From positions 50,857 to 114,856 of the forward strand of contig NZ_AP024591.1 of assembly GCF_018323985.1 (NCBI RefSeq): a DNA stretch of 64,000 bases, written 5' to 3'. Below the pieces are notes generated by a model that worked only from the letters and a program-made list of their open reading frames with translations, was not told where the DNA came from and did not search any database. The position numbers were made by a program, and so were the translations under genes. The DNA is from Enterobacter kobei (GTDB lineage: Bacteria > Pseudomonadota > Gammaproteobacteria > Enterobacterales > Enterobacteriaceae). Positions 1 through 8,066 of the stretch are shown one piece after another (positions within the stretch are counted from its first letter, which is position 1; every line of letters begins with the position of its first letter).

Positions 1-1
1 A

Positions 2-109
2 CAGGCCCCTGCCGCTGACAAACACTCTGAAGCCGTGAGGGCAGACGTACCGGTTGCAGACGCTGGCGAAGAAGCCAGGATCAGAAATAATATGAAAAAA
101 CTGTTCTGA
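2..109 (+). CDS. 3' end of an unidentified gene
   Basis: An open frame runs in from the left edge and stops with TGA at 107-109, giving about 35 C-terminal residues ending in RNNMKKLF. The tail is hydrophilic and rich in Ala, Asp and Glu. It lies 11 nt before the next start, so the two genes are probably cotranscribed. Too little is present to identify the protein. Confidence 0.5.
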   Translation, partial: QAPAADKHSEAVRADVPVADAGEEARIRNNMKKLF

Positions 110-120
110 CAGGAGGCGCG

Positions 121-378
121 ATGTCACGATTTAAACAGCAGGTTGAAAGCATTGCCGCCCGGATACTGAAAAGGGCCGGAGTGCCGGCGGCAGAAATGCC
201 CGACACCCTGAAGAAAACGGGCAGGGGAATGATCCTGTTCAGCATTCTGCTTGTCGTTCCGCTTCTGCTTGCCAGCCATGTCCCGCTTGCGGTCACCATT
301 GTTCTCCAGCTGGGCTATGCGGCGCTGATGTGTACCGGCGTCATTCTGGCCTTTGACGACGGAAAAAAAGCCCGCTAA
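121..378 (+). CDS. small membrane protein, unknown
   Basis: 85 residues. The first ~38 are amphipathic and basic; residues ~39-75 form one long or two short hydrophobic segments (ILFSILLVVPLLLASH and VTIVLQLGYAALMCTGVILA), followed by a charged tail ending KKAR. AGGAGG-like bases (gacaggaggcgcg) sit just before the ATG, which supports this start. It follows the partial upstream gene by 11 nt and is followed by a strong terminator, so it ends that transcription unit. I do not recognise the family. Its place in the leading region suggests an establishment or envelope role, but that is inference. Confidence 0.6.
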   Translation: MSRFKQQVESIAARILKRAGVPAAEMPDTLKKTGRGMILFSILLVVPLLLASHVPLAVTIVLQLGYAALMCTGVILAFDDGKKAR

Positions 379-400
379 GTACTGCATCCCACGATACCGA

Positions 401-430
401 AGCCCGTCGCAGATGACGGGCTTTTTTTTG
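401..430 (+). terminator. rho-independent terminator
   Basis: An 8-bp stem (agcccgtc / gacgggct) is followed by eight T. It lies 23 nt downstream of the small membrane protein gene. Confidence 0.85.
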
Positions 431-759
431 CCGCGAACGGCGGACGTCGTCCACGTCGCTCTCACTGTACCGGCAGGGCCGGTACGCTTACGACGCCGCG
501 CGCTGCGCGTCGGGGCTGTGTCCCGTTCATCTTCTGCGGGCGTGCTGCCCCTGTCGTCCCTTCTCCGCACAGGACTCTGACACACGGCCGGCGTCTGCAA
601 GGGTCGCGTTGCTGAACGCCGGCACCCGGTCCCTCCGCAGGCTCCGGGCTGCGGCTTTGTCGTTCCCCCCTGCTGCCACCTCTGCCCCGTGTGTCCCGCC
701 TGTTACTGCGGCGAAGGAACTCACAGAGACATCACAATCAACCCCAGAGGAGCACCAAC
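431..759 (+). promoter_or_regulatory. GC-rich leader upstream of the 760 gene
   Basis: About 330 nt with no convincing gene, rich in short inverted repeats. Its last ~75 nt (gcggcgaaggaactcacag onward, then an AGAGGAG ribosome site) resemble the 3' part of the three repeat modules at 3735, 7312 and 9898. It therefore looks like a diverged fourth copy of the same kind of leader. Whether it contains a single-stranded-DNA promoter cannot be told by reading. Confidence 0.4.
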
Positions 760-1032
760 ATGACACAGCGAAACGTCCAGGGCGCAGCAAAAGAATCTTC
801 AGAGTCATCACTTTCACCCAGCCAGATCCTCGATCTGTTTGACTGGCTGACCGGGCTGCAGATTTCTGTCAGCCTGCCGGATTTTACCCCGCCCGCCGGT
901 TGCGAGGAGCTGATCGCCTTCGACAGTGCAGGGCCGGATTATTATCAGGTCTGGTTACGGGAGGGCGTGCCGGTGGCTGCTGCTGCGCCGCTGGATGGCC
1001 TTTTTCGCATCCTGCCTGGGGAGAAAGCATAA
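760..1032 (+). CDS. leading-region protein of unknown function, paralogue of the 10519 gene
   Basis: 90 residues, starting at an ATG 9 nt after AGAGGAG. The N terminus (MTQRNVQGAAKESSES) is a diverged form of the MNTQNVNVKTAAPESS tag carried by the genes at 4161, 7998 and 10519. The body also resembles the 10519 product: PPAGCEELIAFD against PPAGGDLICFN, and GVPVAAAAPLDGLFRILPG against GWPVAASIPQDQFMAVLSG. The two are probably paralogues. The stop overlaps the next start (TAATG), so translation is coupled to the methylase-like gene. No catalytic motif is visible and the function is unknown. Confidence 0.65.
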   Translation: MTQRNVQGAAKESSESSLSPSQILDLFDWLTGLQISVSLPDFTPPAGCEELIAFDSAGPDYYQVWLREGVPVAAAAPLDGLFRILPGEKA

Positions 1033-1835
1033 TGTCCCAGGTTTCCATTTTTGATGTGCTTAACGACGTCGTCACACCTTCTCAGGTCGTACCGGCAACG
1101 TCATCAGTTCCGGCAGGAAAAGCGCCGGGCCTGACCGCTGATGAGGCGCGTGGCCGGTTCATCCGTGAATTCAGTCAGACGGCGCGCTATCACCACCGGT
1201 GGGATGTGTTCCGTGAATTCATCACCCTGGTGGCAGGCGAGCTGGACATTGCCCGCATCCGGACCCCTGAGAATATCGCAGCCAGCCGGAAAATCTGCGA
1301 CCGCTACCAGGCAGCAGATCTGGAGCGATTCCATGTGTTGTTCAGCCTGCTGATCAGCGCGCTGCAGGGGAAATATCACGATTTTCTCGGCTCGGTGTTC
1401 ATGGAGCTTGAACTCGGTTCCGGGGATATGGGGCAGTTTTTCACCCCTTACCCGATGGCCCGTCTGCTGGCGCAGCTGCTGCTTGACGACACACTGCAGC
1501 AGCTGAAGACCTGCCCGTGGGTGACCCTGAACGAACCGACCAGCGGCGCGGGGGGCATGGTGATCGCCTTTGCAGAGAGCATGCTGGATAAAGGGTTAAA
1601 TCCTTCTGCCCAGCTGATGGCCGTGACAACCGATATTGACCCGACAGCGGCGGATATGACCTTCATTCAGCTGAGCCTGCTGGGTATCCCGGCCGTGGTG
1701 AATACCGGCAATACGCTTTCCCTGTCGGTCAGCCGCACCCGCTATACGCCGGTGTGGTACTTCAGTAACTGGCAGGAACGCCTTGAGAGTCATGAGCGTG
1801 TGCAGGCTATGCGCCGCTTCATGGCATCGATGTAA
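1032..1835 (+). CDS. N6-adenine DNA methylase-like protein, possibly lacking motif IV
   Basis: 267 residues, resembling the HsdM/N-6 DNA methylase fold. Residues ~134-139 read GQFFTP, the usual entry to this domain, and ~168-175 read EPTSGAGG, the SAM-binding motif I. A GNTLSL stretch near 225 matches the position of motif III. The catalytic (N/D)PP(Y/F) motif expected shortly after is not visible; the sequence there reads SVSRTRYTPVWYFSNW. It may be an inactive SAM-binding decoy, or use an atypical motif. It is coupled to the preceding gene by TAATG. In plasmid leading regions orphan methylases can protect against host restriction; for this protein that role is inference. Confidence 0.75.
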   Translation: MSQVSIFDVLNDVVTPSQVVPATSSVPAGKAPGLTADEARGRFIREFSQTARYHHRWDVFREFITLVAGELDIARIRTPENIAASRKICDRYQAADLERFHVLFSLLISALQGKYHDFLGSVFMELELGSGDMGQFFTPYPMARLLAQLLLDDTLQQLKTCPWVTLNEPTSGAGGMVIAFAESMLDKGLNPSAQLMAVTTDIDPTAADMTFIQLSLLGIPAVVNTGNTLSLSVSRTRYTPVWYFSNWQERLESHERVQAMRRFMASM

Positions 1836-1840
1836 GAAAA

Positions 1841-1866
1841 AGGCGGGCATGGCCCGCTTTTTTTTC
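1841..1866 (+). terminator. rho-independent terminator
   Basis: Stem ggcgggc / gcccgc with an atg loop, followed by eight T and preceded by a run of A. It directly follows the methylase-like gene. Confidence 0.85.
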
Positions 1867-2214
1867 CGGGCGGACACATCCTGTCATCCCGGTATGCTTC
1901 CGCCATCCTCCTGCGCGCTGTGCTTCAGTGACAAATCACCCTCAGAAGGATGTCGCTGCGCTCCCCGTCGTTCCCGCACCCTGACGGGTCCGGGCAGAAC
2001 GCCAGGTGCCGTGCCCTCACGGTAGCCGGGCCGCTTCGCCGTCAAGGGTTCGCTTCGCCGCTGTGCTCGCCCGTTCGCCCACTTTACGGTGCATTCAGCC
2101 CGTAAAGTGCCTGCGCTGCGGCCTCCGCCAGCGCCCCTGCCTTCTTCGCTTTTCGCCCGTCTTTGTGGTGGTCACGGCACTAATGCCGCGCAACTTTCCA
2201 CAGAGGAGTACACC
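1867..2214 (+). promoter_or_regulatory. GC-rich leader upstream of the yubD-like gene
   Basis: About 350 nt without a credible gene, rich in short palindromes. Examples are gcactaatgccgcgc near 2178 and paired cactttacggtg / cccgtaaagtg segments near 2080-2110. It ends with an AGAGGAG ribosome site. In length and composition it parallels the leaders before the 760, 4161, 7998 and 10519 genes, but I see no close sequence identity to the three repeat modules. Confidence 0.35.
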
Positions 2215-2859
2215 ATGTCCCGTTTTATCCTGGGTGACAGCACCCGTGTAATGGCCGGTTTTCCGTCAGAATGCGTTGATTTCATTCTTACCGATCCGCC
2301 GTATCTGGTCGGGTTTACCGATCGTTCCGGGCGCTCCATTGCCGGCGATAACAATGACGACTGGGTGATGCCCGCCAGCCGTGAAATGTACCGCGTCCTG
2401 AAACGCGACAGTCTGGCCGTCAGTTTTTACGGCTGGAACCGGATCGATATTTTCATGAACGCCTGGAAAGCGGCCGGCTTCCGGGTCGTGGGCCACCTCG
2501 TTTTCGCCAAACCCTATGCCTCTAAATCCGCGTTTGTGGGCTACCAGCATGAAAGTGCTTACCTGCTGGCAAAAGGGCGTCCCCAGGTGCCGGCGTCGCC
2601 GTTATCGGATGTGATCCCCTGGCAGTACACGGGAAACCGGCATCATCCGACGGAAAAACCCGTTTCCGCCCTGCAACCCCTTATCGAGTCCTTCACCCGG
2701 CCGGGGGATATAGTGCTCGACCCGTTTGCCGGATCGGGTTCCACCTGTGTGGCGGCAGAGCAGGCGGGCCGCCGGTGGATAGGCATCGAGCTTCTTGAAA
2801 AATATCACGCCGCCGGAACGCGCCGGCTTACCGGTCTGCGCAGCGGTCGCGCGGCATAA
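2215..2859 (+). CDS. yubD: DNA adenine/cytosine-N4 methyltransferase (YubD-like)
   Basis: 214 residues. DPPY at residues 27-30 is the catalytic motif IV, and DPFAGSGST at ~169-177 is the SAM-binding motif I. Motif IV before motif I is the beta-class arrangement. The family transfers a methyl group from SAM to an exocyclic amine of A or C. No restriction partner is nearby, so it is an orphan methylase. F-type leading regions carry a similar gene (yubD). The ATG at 2215 has AGAGGAG 8 nt upstream; the frame is open further upstream but without a comparable ribosome site. Target specificity cannot be read from the sequence. Confidence 0.85.
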   Translation: MSRFILGDSTRVMAGFPSECVDFILTDPPYLVGFTDRSGRSIAGDNNDDWVMPASREMYRVLKRDSLAVSFYGWNRIDIFMNAWKAAGFRVVGHLVFAKPYASKSAFVGYQHESAYLLAKGRPQVPASPLSDVIPWQYTGNRHHPTEKPVSALQPLIESFTRPGDIVLDPFAGSGSTCVAAEQAGRRWIGIELLEKYHAAGTRRLTGLRSGRAA

Positions 2860-2884
2860 CGTAATGGCTCAGGGGGAAAAAGCG

Positions 2885-3103
2885 ATGAACACACCGGAAT
2901 ATGAAAAACTGCGTGACGACGTGGCCGATCTGGAAGAATCACTCTACGAACTGCATCTGCGGATGCGCGGCATGACTGCAAGTTATCTCTGGCACGGCAG
3001 TGACACCGCAGAGCGTATGGCCGGACTGATAATCAGCGAACTGGACCTGAAACTGGTTGAGCTGTACCGGCAGGCGGCGACACTGGTTAAACATCTCAGG
3101 TAA
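2885..3103 (+). CDS. small helical protein, unknown
   Basis: 72 residues, predicted largely helical, with heptad-like leucines (KLRDDVADLEESLYELHLRM). It starts 25 nt after the methyltransferase stop, with a purine-rich gggggaaaaagcg ribosome site, so the two are probably cotranscribed. The family is not recognised. Confidence 0.6.
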   Translation: MNTPEYEKLRDDVADLEESLYELHLRMRGMTASYLWHGSDTAERMAGLIISELDLKLVELYRQAATLVKHLR

Positions 3104-3661
<558 letters not shown>

Positions 3662-3734
3662 CTTTAATTCTGACGTCCGATCAGCATCTTTTCCGCGATG
3701 GCCATAATCACCCCAAAAAATACATCAGGAACTC

Positions 3735-4223
3735 TGGCCCCCTTCGGCTCCCCGTCTTCGCCGGGTCGTCAAGCCCTACTGCGCCAGGGCCGCTGCTGCG
3801 CACCGGCCAGTCTCCGCCGGACCCTGCGGGTTCCGGGCCTGACGGCTAGGGTCTGATGGCTGAAGTCAAAGTCATGCAGCCGGCTTCGCCGTCAGCGTTC
3901 ACCGCGCCTGTGGCGCTCTGATGACGCCACGCCGTTCCGTCGCGTCGTGGTGTGTGCATTCTGAGGTTCCCAGATGCCCGTCACCCCTGTCGTTCCTTCG
4001 CGGAGGGCTTTTCGTAGCACCGTTGCTGCCCGAAAAACAAGGGTGAAATGCACTCGCTGCGCTCGCCCTTGTTTTTAGTTCATCCCCGTTGCTCCTTTGC
4101 CCTTCGCCGCGAAAGAACTCACCAGGGAGATGGATTAACCATCGGGAGGATAAAACCAGAATGAACACACAAAACGTCAACGTCAAAACCGCCGCTCCTG
4201 AATCTTCCAGGAAGATGGGGGAC
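3735..4223 (+). repeat. long leader repeat, copy 1
   Basis: About 490 nt, nearly identical to 7570-8066 and 10090-10576. It contains dense GC-rich inverted repeats, a hairpin with 11-bp arms (4033-4043 / 4066-4076, aaaaacaaggg / cccttgttttt) and a small gatgg attaa ccatc hairpin. These are followed by a GGGAGG ribosome site and the first ~20 codons of the downstream gene. Identity stops inside the coding sequence, just after MNTQNVNVKTAAPESSRKMG. The position and spacing suit a repeated promoter or leader for genes entering the recipient, as known for the Frpo-type single-strand promoters of F. That role is inference. Confidence 0.85.
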
Positions 4224-4556
4224 GAAAACCCGCCCGTCATTCTTTCCCTGTCTCAGGCGCTTCCACCGCTGCGCGGCCTGGATATACGGATGGCATGGGG
4301 AATGGCGCGGGTCATGCGTGTCATTGACAACGCTAAGGCCCAGAGCGAGATGGCCGCAGCTCTGGAGGATGCCTGGACTGCCGGGTATCACGATTATTTG
4401 TCTGGCGAAGACGCTGTGCCGGGGATGTTTTCTGACTCACCTCAGCTGGTTAATCAGTGGTGCAGCGGATGGCGCTTTGCGGTATCCGCCGCAGAGGTGG
4501 CGGTCTGTTCATGCTGCCAGTCGGACACCGGGATCCCCTGTCCGTACCACGACTGA
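4161..4556 (+). CDS. leading-region protein with the shared N-terminal tag (copy 1)
   Basis: 131 residues. Residues 1-20 are the tag encoded by the leader repeat. The body (PVILSLSQALPPLRGLD...) is unlike the other two tagged proteins. The C terminus is cysteine-rich (AVCSCCQSDTGIPCPYHD) with histidine, which could bind a metal. The ribosome site GGGAGG is ~12 nt before the ATG. It is followed 74 nt later by another small gene. The family is not recognised. The setting suggests early expression in the recipient, but no activity can be assigned. Confidence 0.7.
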   Translation: MNTQNVNVKTAAPESSRKMGDENPPVILSLSQALPPLRGLDIRMAWGMARVMRVIDNAKAQSEMAAALEDAWTAGYHDYLSGEDAVPGMFSDSPQLVNQWCSGWRFAVSAAEVAVCSCCQSDTGIPCPYHD

Positions 4557-4630
4557 AATATAAACCCTGCGCGAGGCGCGGTATTTATTCCGGCCGGATT
4601 ACCGGCCTTCATGCAGTAAAGGAGACGTGA

Positions 4631-5185
4631 GTGGATCAGATAAAACGCAGTGTTTGCCGCTTTATCAATATGGCCTCTGATGCAGCAGCCTGGAACGTTG
4701 CTGCCGCCACTGAAGCCAGTGCGCATTACGGTGAAAGTCTTACCCGTTGTGACCGCCTGACGTACTGGCTACAGGGATTTTTCTCCGTCCTGAACACAAC
4801 CCAACCAGACCAGGAGGACACACAAGTGCAATCGCAACGTACAGGCAAAAAAGCGGTGGGCGTTTCCCGCGACTTAATGACCGTGCTGCGCATTCAGGCA
4901 GCTGACGATCATGTCATCGAGTTTTTTAATGTTGATACCCGTTTTAATGACTGCAACGGCTGGGAAGTGCGCAAGGGCGGGGAGCGTGTGTATTTCAATA
5001 CCCGGCAGTATGAACGTTTTTCTGACGTTAAATCCGGCGTTCTGTCAGTGATCACATTGTGTCAGAAATACCCGCAGGACTCTGACAGCGTACTTCTGGC
5101 AGCGGCAAAAGCCATGTTGTCCGTTCTGGATTCATCCCCCTCGTTCGCCGCGCTTGCCGCGCACCCGGACAGGATCAAACCATAA
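4631..5185 (+). CDS. unknown leading-region protein upstream of psiB
   Basis: 184 residues starting at a GTG preceded by AAGGAGACGTGA, a strong ribosome site that decides this start. An ATG at 4670 is possible but has no such site. The N-terminal ~55 residues (CRFINMASDAAAWNVAAATEAS...) and the C-terminal part (AVGVSRDLMTVLRIQAADDH...) look like two segments joined by a Gln/Asp/Thr-rich linker. No known motif is seen. It reads toward psiB with a ~105-nt gap. Confidence 0.6.
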   Translation: MDQIKRSVCRFINMASDAAAWNVAAATEASAHYGESLTRCDRLTYWLQGFFSVLNTTQPDQEDTQVQSQRTGKKAVGVSRDLMTVLRIQAADDHVIEFFNVDTRFNDCNGWEVRKGGERVYFNTRQYERFSDVKSGVLSVITLCQKYPQDSDSVLLAAAKAMLSVLDSSPSFAALAAHPDRIKP

Positions 5186-5258
5186 ATCTGAATTTAGCGC
5201 CGTGACCGGAGGGCTACCGGCCTTAACGAAACCGACCACGCCGCATTATACAGGAGAC

Positions 5259-5279
5259 GGCTGCCCCACCGGGGCAGCC
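5259..5279 (+). promoter_or_regulatory. strong hairpin beside the psiB ribosome site
   Basis: A perfect 9-bp stem with a 3-nt loop (ggctgcccc acc ggggcagcc) ends where the psiB ribosome site (gggag) begins, 11 nt before the ATG. It could terminate upstream transcription poorly, protect the mRNA, or limit psiB translation. Confidence 0.6.
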
Positions 5280-5290
5280 GGGAGAAACCG

Positions 5291-5689
5291 ATGAAAAAAT
5301 TCAGTCTGATGCAGATGAACGCCATGATCCCCGCCGAGTTCGAGCAGCTGCGCGAGCAGGGCGAAGAATACCGCCGCGAACTGAGCAATGCCGTGGTCGG
5401 TCTGATTTCCGCCCCTGCCGGATGGCAGGTGAACGCAGAATACCGGGGTGAGTTTGGAGGCCTGTTTCCGGTACAGGTGCGATACACACCGCAGGACGGG
5501 GAAAGCTACGGTGTGTGCCTGTGCAGTCCGGGGGAACTCTCTCCGGGCTGGCTGGTTGTGTTGATTTCGCAGGATGCCCGCTTTACCCGGATACTTCACC
5601 AGTCAGACACGCTGGAGCCGGAGGCTGTCATTACGCTTATCTCCCGCGTGGCGGGGTTGCACCGTCTCAACTGTGGTGCCGGCACATGA
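5291..5689 (+). CDS. psiB: plasmid SOS inhibition protein PsiB
   Basis: 132 residues. The motif order matches F PsiB: an N-terminal MNAMIPAEFEQLRE segment, ERRELSxAV-like (YRRELSNAVVGLI), NAEYRGEFGGLFPVQVRYTP, and LCSPGELSPGWLVVLIS. PsiB binds RecA and prevents it from loading on single-stranded DNA, so entry of the transferred strand does not trigger SOS in the recipient. It precedes psiA as in F, with a 28-nt gap. It is one of the surest identifications in the leading region and fixes this segment as leading DNA. Confidence 0.92.
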   Translation: MKKFSLMQMNAMIPAEFEQLREQGEEYRRELSNAVVGLISAPAGWQVNAEYRGEFGGLFPVQVRYTPQDGESYGVCLCSPGELSPGWLVVLISQDARFTRILHQSDTLEPEAVITLISRVAGLHRLNCGAGT

Positions 5690-5717
5690 ATGCCGTTTTA
5701 GGTGTGGGGGTGTCAGC

Positions 5718-6455
5718 ATGATCCCTTCAGGACATTCTCTGGTGACGCTGCAACCGGCGCGGCAGGCCGCCCTTCGGGCTATCGCGGAAGTCGAACAGCG
5801 GCAGGAAAGCGATAAGCGGTTGCCTTCTGAAAACCCCCATGCGCGTGCATTTATGCGATACCTGACCGGCAGCAGCAGAATGAATGCCAGGTCAGCGCAG
5901 CAGATCCCTGGCCTGGCGTGGGACCCGTCATTTAAACTCTGGTCACTGAAAAATCTGGAAGATGAACTGGAACGTCTGCTCCGGAGCCGCGGGGAGCACT
6001 GTTATTCTCCGCTGGACGGCGAAGTGCAGCAGGCGCTGTTTCCTGAAGTTGTTTATCGTAAAGCGTCCCGCAGTAAACAGCGCTGCAAACTGAGCAGCGC
6101 CCGGACGCAACGACAGGAACATAAGCGCCAGTGTAAGGAGGCCGTGCTGCGCCAGAGCCTTGTAGACCAGGCGCGTACCGGGCTTAATTTTCAGTCACCT
6201 GAGACGATCAATAGCTGGTACAGACACTGGGCAGATGAGCTTACGGAGGGCGAACTGGCGCGATTGTTCTGGCGTTGGTGGTACAGGTTTGATTCCTTAA
6301 AGGAGCTTGAATGGAATAACCTCAGCGGCGATCCGATGTGGGCTGTGCTTCATTTACTTCGGCAGATCGTGAAGGATACTCCGGACCATACCCGTAAAGC
6401 TGAACGCTGGCAGGTGCCTAACAAGCTGTGTGACCTGCGGGAGCATCGCATATGA
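5718..6455 (+). CDS. psiA: plasmid SOS inhibition protein PsiA
   Basis: 245 residues, close to the usual length of F-type PsiA (~240), starting at ATG 5718. The open frame runs further upstream but inside psiB, so the internal ATG is preferred. The opening (SLVTLQPARQAALRAIAEVEQRQES) and the basic central region (RKASRSKQRCKLSSARTQRQEHKR) match PsiA. It acts with PsiB during establishment, but its mechanism is less well known. It overlaps the next gene by 4 nt (ATGA), so translation is coupled. Confidence 0.88.
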   Translation: MIPSGHSLVTLQPARQAALRAIAEVEQRQESDKRLPSENPHARAFMRYLTGSSRMNARSAQQIPGLAWDPSFKLWSLKNLEDELERLLRSRGEHCYSPLDGEVQQALFPEVVYRKASRSKQRCKLSSARTQRQEHKRQCKEAVLRQSLVDQARTGLNFQSPETINSWYRHWADELTEGELARLFWRWWYRFDSLKELEWNNLSGDPMWAVLHLLRQIVKDTPDHTRKAERWQVPNKLCDLREHRI

Positions 6456-6772
6456 ATAAATGGCTGTATTCATTGCGCTGGGGATTACGACATATTCCGT
6501 GTCCTGGTGCGCCGGAACTTGCACGCGCTGAGGTTAATGCCGGAGAACCCTGTCCCGATTCAGTGACAGAGCTGTGGGTGCCGGGTGGCGGTTATGTTGT
6601 TTGCATAGACTTTCCCGCGCCGAAGCCGATAACGCGCTGGAGTGATGAGCGCAAAGCCGGTGCGCGTAAGCGTAATCTCAGACGCAGGGTACTGAAAGCA
6701 GCACCGCTTTTTGCCGATGAACTGGTCGAGCGGGAAATTAACGACAGGGTGAGCTATTTTCGCGGAAAGTAA
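6452..6772 (+). CDS. small basic protein coupled to psiA, unknown
   Basis: 106 residues, starting inside the psiA stop (ATGA). It has a central WVPGGGYVVCIDFPAPKPITRW segment and a basic C-terminal helix (RKAGARKRNLRRRVLKAAP). The coupling to psiA suggests it belongs to the same establishment operon. No family motif is recognised; the basic tail would suit nucleic-acid contact. Confidence 0.65.
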   Translation: MNKWLYSLRWGLRHIPCPGAPELARAEVNAGEPCPDSVTELWVPGGGYVVCIDFPAPKPITRWSDERKAGARKRNLRRRVLKAAPLFADELVEREINDRVSYFRGK

Positions 6773-6829
6773 GCTGATTTAACGGCCTGAAATCACGGAG
6801 AGTCCTGGTTAAAAGGGCAGCGGGCAGGG

Positions 6830-6835
6830 TATAAT
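6830..6835 (+). promoter_or_regulatory. hok mRNA promoter -10
   Basis: A perfect TATAAT lies just before ggcgttggcgcttgaggc, where the hok transcript of plasmid R1 begins with nearly the same sequence (ggcgcttgaggcttt). The first hairpin of the mRNA (gaggctttttgcctc) follows directly. Confidence 0.7.
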
Positions 6836-6879
6836 GGCGTTGGCGCTTGAGGCTTTTTGCCTCATGACGTGAAGGTGGT

Positions 6880-7167
6880 TTGTTACGTGTTGTGAGGCAG
6901 AAAGAAGAAAGCCCCGAAGGTAATTTTTCAATTAACCAACGAGGCTCAATCTGTATGACTCGACACCATCAGATTAGCCGCTTATCCGCCGAAAGGCAAG
7001 GAGAAGTCAGCTATGAAACTGCCGCGAAACGCCCTTATCTGGTGCGTATTAATCGTGTGTTTAACGCTGTTAATATTCACATACCTGACCCGGAAATCGC
7101 TCTGCGAAATTCGCTACAGGGACGGAGACAGGGAGGTGGCGGCTTTTCTGGCTTACGAATCCGGTAA
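6880..7167 (+). CDS. mok-type reading frame overlapping hok
   Basis: An open frame overlaps hok in another phase, as mok does in hok/sok loci. Translation of mok opens the mRNA so that hok can be translated, and Sok RNA blocks it. The start is uncertain: the frame opens at a TTG, and an internal ATG (MTRHHQISRLSAERQGEV) lies at 6955. Residues beyond the hok start are unlikely to matter as a protein. Confidence 0.5.
   Translation: MLRVVRQKEESPEGNFSINQRGSICMTRHHQISRLSAERQGEVSYETAAKRPYLVRINRVFNAVNIHIPDPEIALRNSLQGRRQGGGGFSGLRIR
6899..6955 (-). ncRNA. sok: Sok-type antisense RNA (approximate ends)
   Basis: The segment from cagaaagaagaaagccccg to the aattaacca...gaggc stretch corresponds to the Sok target of the R1 hok/sok locus, transcribed from the opposite strand. 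Sok binds the mok/hok leader and leads to its decay by RNase III. The ends are placed by analogy. Confidence 0.55.
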
Positions 7168-7171
7168 GTAG
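7013..7171 (+). CDS. hok: Hok-family toxin (post-segregational killing)
   Basis: 52 residues, the standard Hok length. It reads MKLPRNALIWCVLIVCLTLL, a membrane segment at ~8-24, then TRKSLCEIRYRDGDREVAAF and a tail ending ESGK. Both conserved cysteines (C16, C31) are present. Hok inserts in the inner membrane and collapses its potential when the unstable Sok RNA is lost, killing plasmid-free cells. A GGAG ribosome site is 12 nt upstream (aaggcaaggagaagtcagct). Hok/sok loci (flm in F) are typical of IncF leading regions next to psiA. Confidence 0.95.
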   Translation: MKLPRNALIWCVLIVCLTLLIFTYLTRKSLCEIRYRDGDREVAAFLAYESGK

Positions 7172-7179
7172 CAACCTGG

Positions 7180-7202
7180 AGGCGGGGGAAACCCCGCCTT
7201 TT
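7180..7202 (+). terminator. hok terminator
   Basis: Stem aggcgggg / ccccgcct followed by TTTT, 8 nt after the hok stop, in the same position as in R1. Confidence 0.85.
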
Positions 7203-7244
7203 CAGGGCTGAAGATGTCTGCTCAGACCGAAAGCGCCTTTACAA

Positions 7245-7279
7245 GGGGCTGTCAGTTACCCGACTGGCAGCCCCCTTTT
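7245..7279 (+). terminator. second terminator or stable hairpin after hok
   Basis: Twelve-bp arms (ggggctgtcagt / actggcagcccc, one G-U pair in RNA) followed by CTTTTC. It insulates the hok locus from the following leader repeat. Confidence 0.7.
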
Positions 7280-7311
7280 CTTTCCTGAGCGACCGCAAAC
7301 AACCAGGAAAG

Positions 7312-8066
7312 GCGTTCCCCTCCGGGGAACGGGGCAGGGCGGTTGCGCCTTCGGCGCACCCGCTTTCCTCCTTCCGCCTCTGTTCATCCTGGCTACACCT
7401 GATGCTTTACTCCTGACCTTTCATAACAGCTTTCCGCTTTTAGCGGTGGTGCTGCATATCAGTGTCACCGCTGCTTCCATCCGTCATTCTGCTCTGGCTG
7501 ATTTTATAAATGCCATGCAGCTGCTTCGCGGCGATCACCTGAAAAAGCAGAACCAGAAGATAAAGGACGCTGGCCCCCTTCGGCTCCCCGTCTTCGCCGG
7601 GTCGTCAAGCCCTACTGCGCCAGGGCCGCTGCTGCGCACCGGCCAGTCTCCGCCGGACCCCTGCGGGTTCCGGGCCTGACGGCTAGGGTCTGATGGCTGA
7701 AGTCAAAGTCATGCAGCCGGCTTCGCCGTCAGCGTTCACCGCGCCGGTGGCGCTCTGATGACGCCACGCCGTTCCGTCGTGTCGTGGTGTGTGCATTCTG
7801 CCGTTCCCCGATGCCCATCACCCTTGTCGTTCCTTCGCGGAGGGCTTTTCGTAGCACCGTGTCTGCCCGAAAAACAAGGGTGAAATGCACTCGCTGCGCT
7901 CGCCCTTGTTTTACGTTCATCCCCGTTGCTCCTTTGCCCTTCGCCGCGAAAGAACTCACCAGGGAGATGGATTAACCATCGGGAGGATAAAACCAGAATG
8001 AACACACAAAACGTCAACGTCAAAACCGCCGCTCCTGAATCTTCCAGGAAGATGGGGGACGAAAAA
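7312..8066 (+). repeat. long leader repeat, copy 2
   Basis: The core (7570-8066) is nearly identical to copies 1 and 3. Copies 2 and 3 also share upstream sequence back to the aggcgttcccct...ggggaac hairpin (7312 and 9898) and a catgcagctgctt...gatcacctgaaaaagcag block. It encodes the same ribosome site and first ~21 codons as copy 1 (through KMGDEK), then diverges. It carries the same 10-11-bp aaaacaaggg / cccttgtttt hairpin. Confidence 0.85.

Noticed and set aside
3899..4240. Similar - strand frames in all three leader repeats (also 7736-8140 and 10257-10544)
   Set aside because: They repeat because the DNA repeats. They run against the tagged genes, lack ribosome sites and have the odd composition of a shadow frame.
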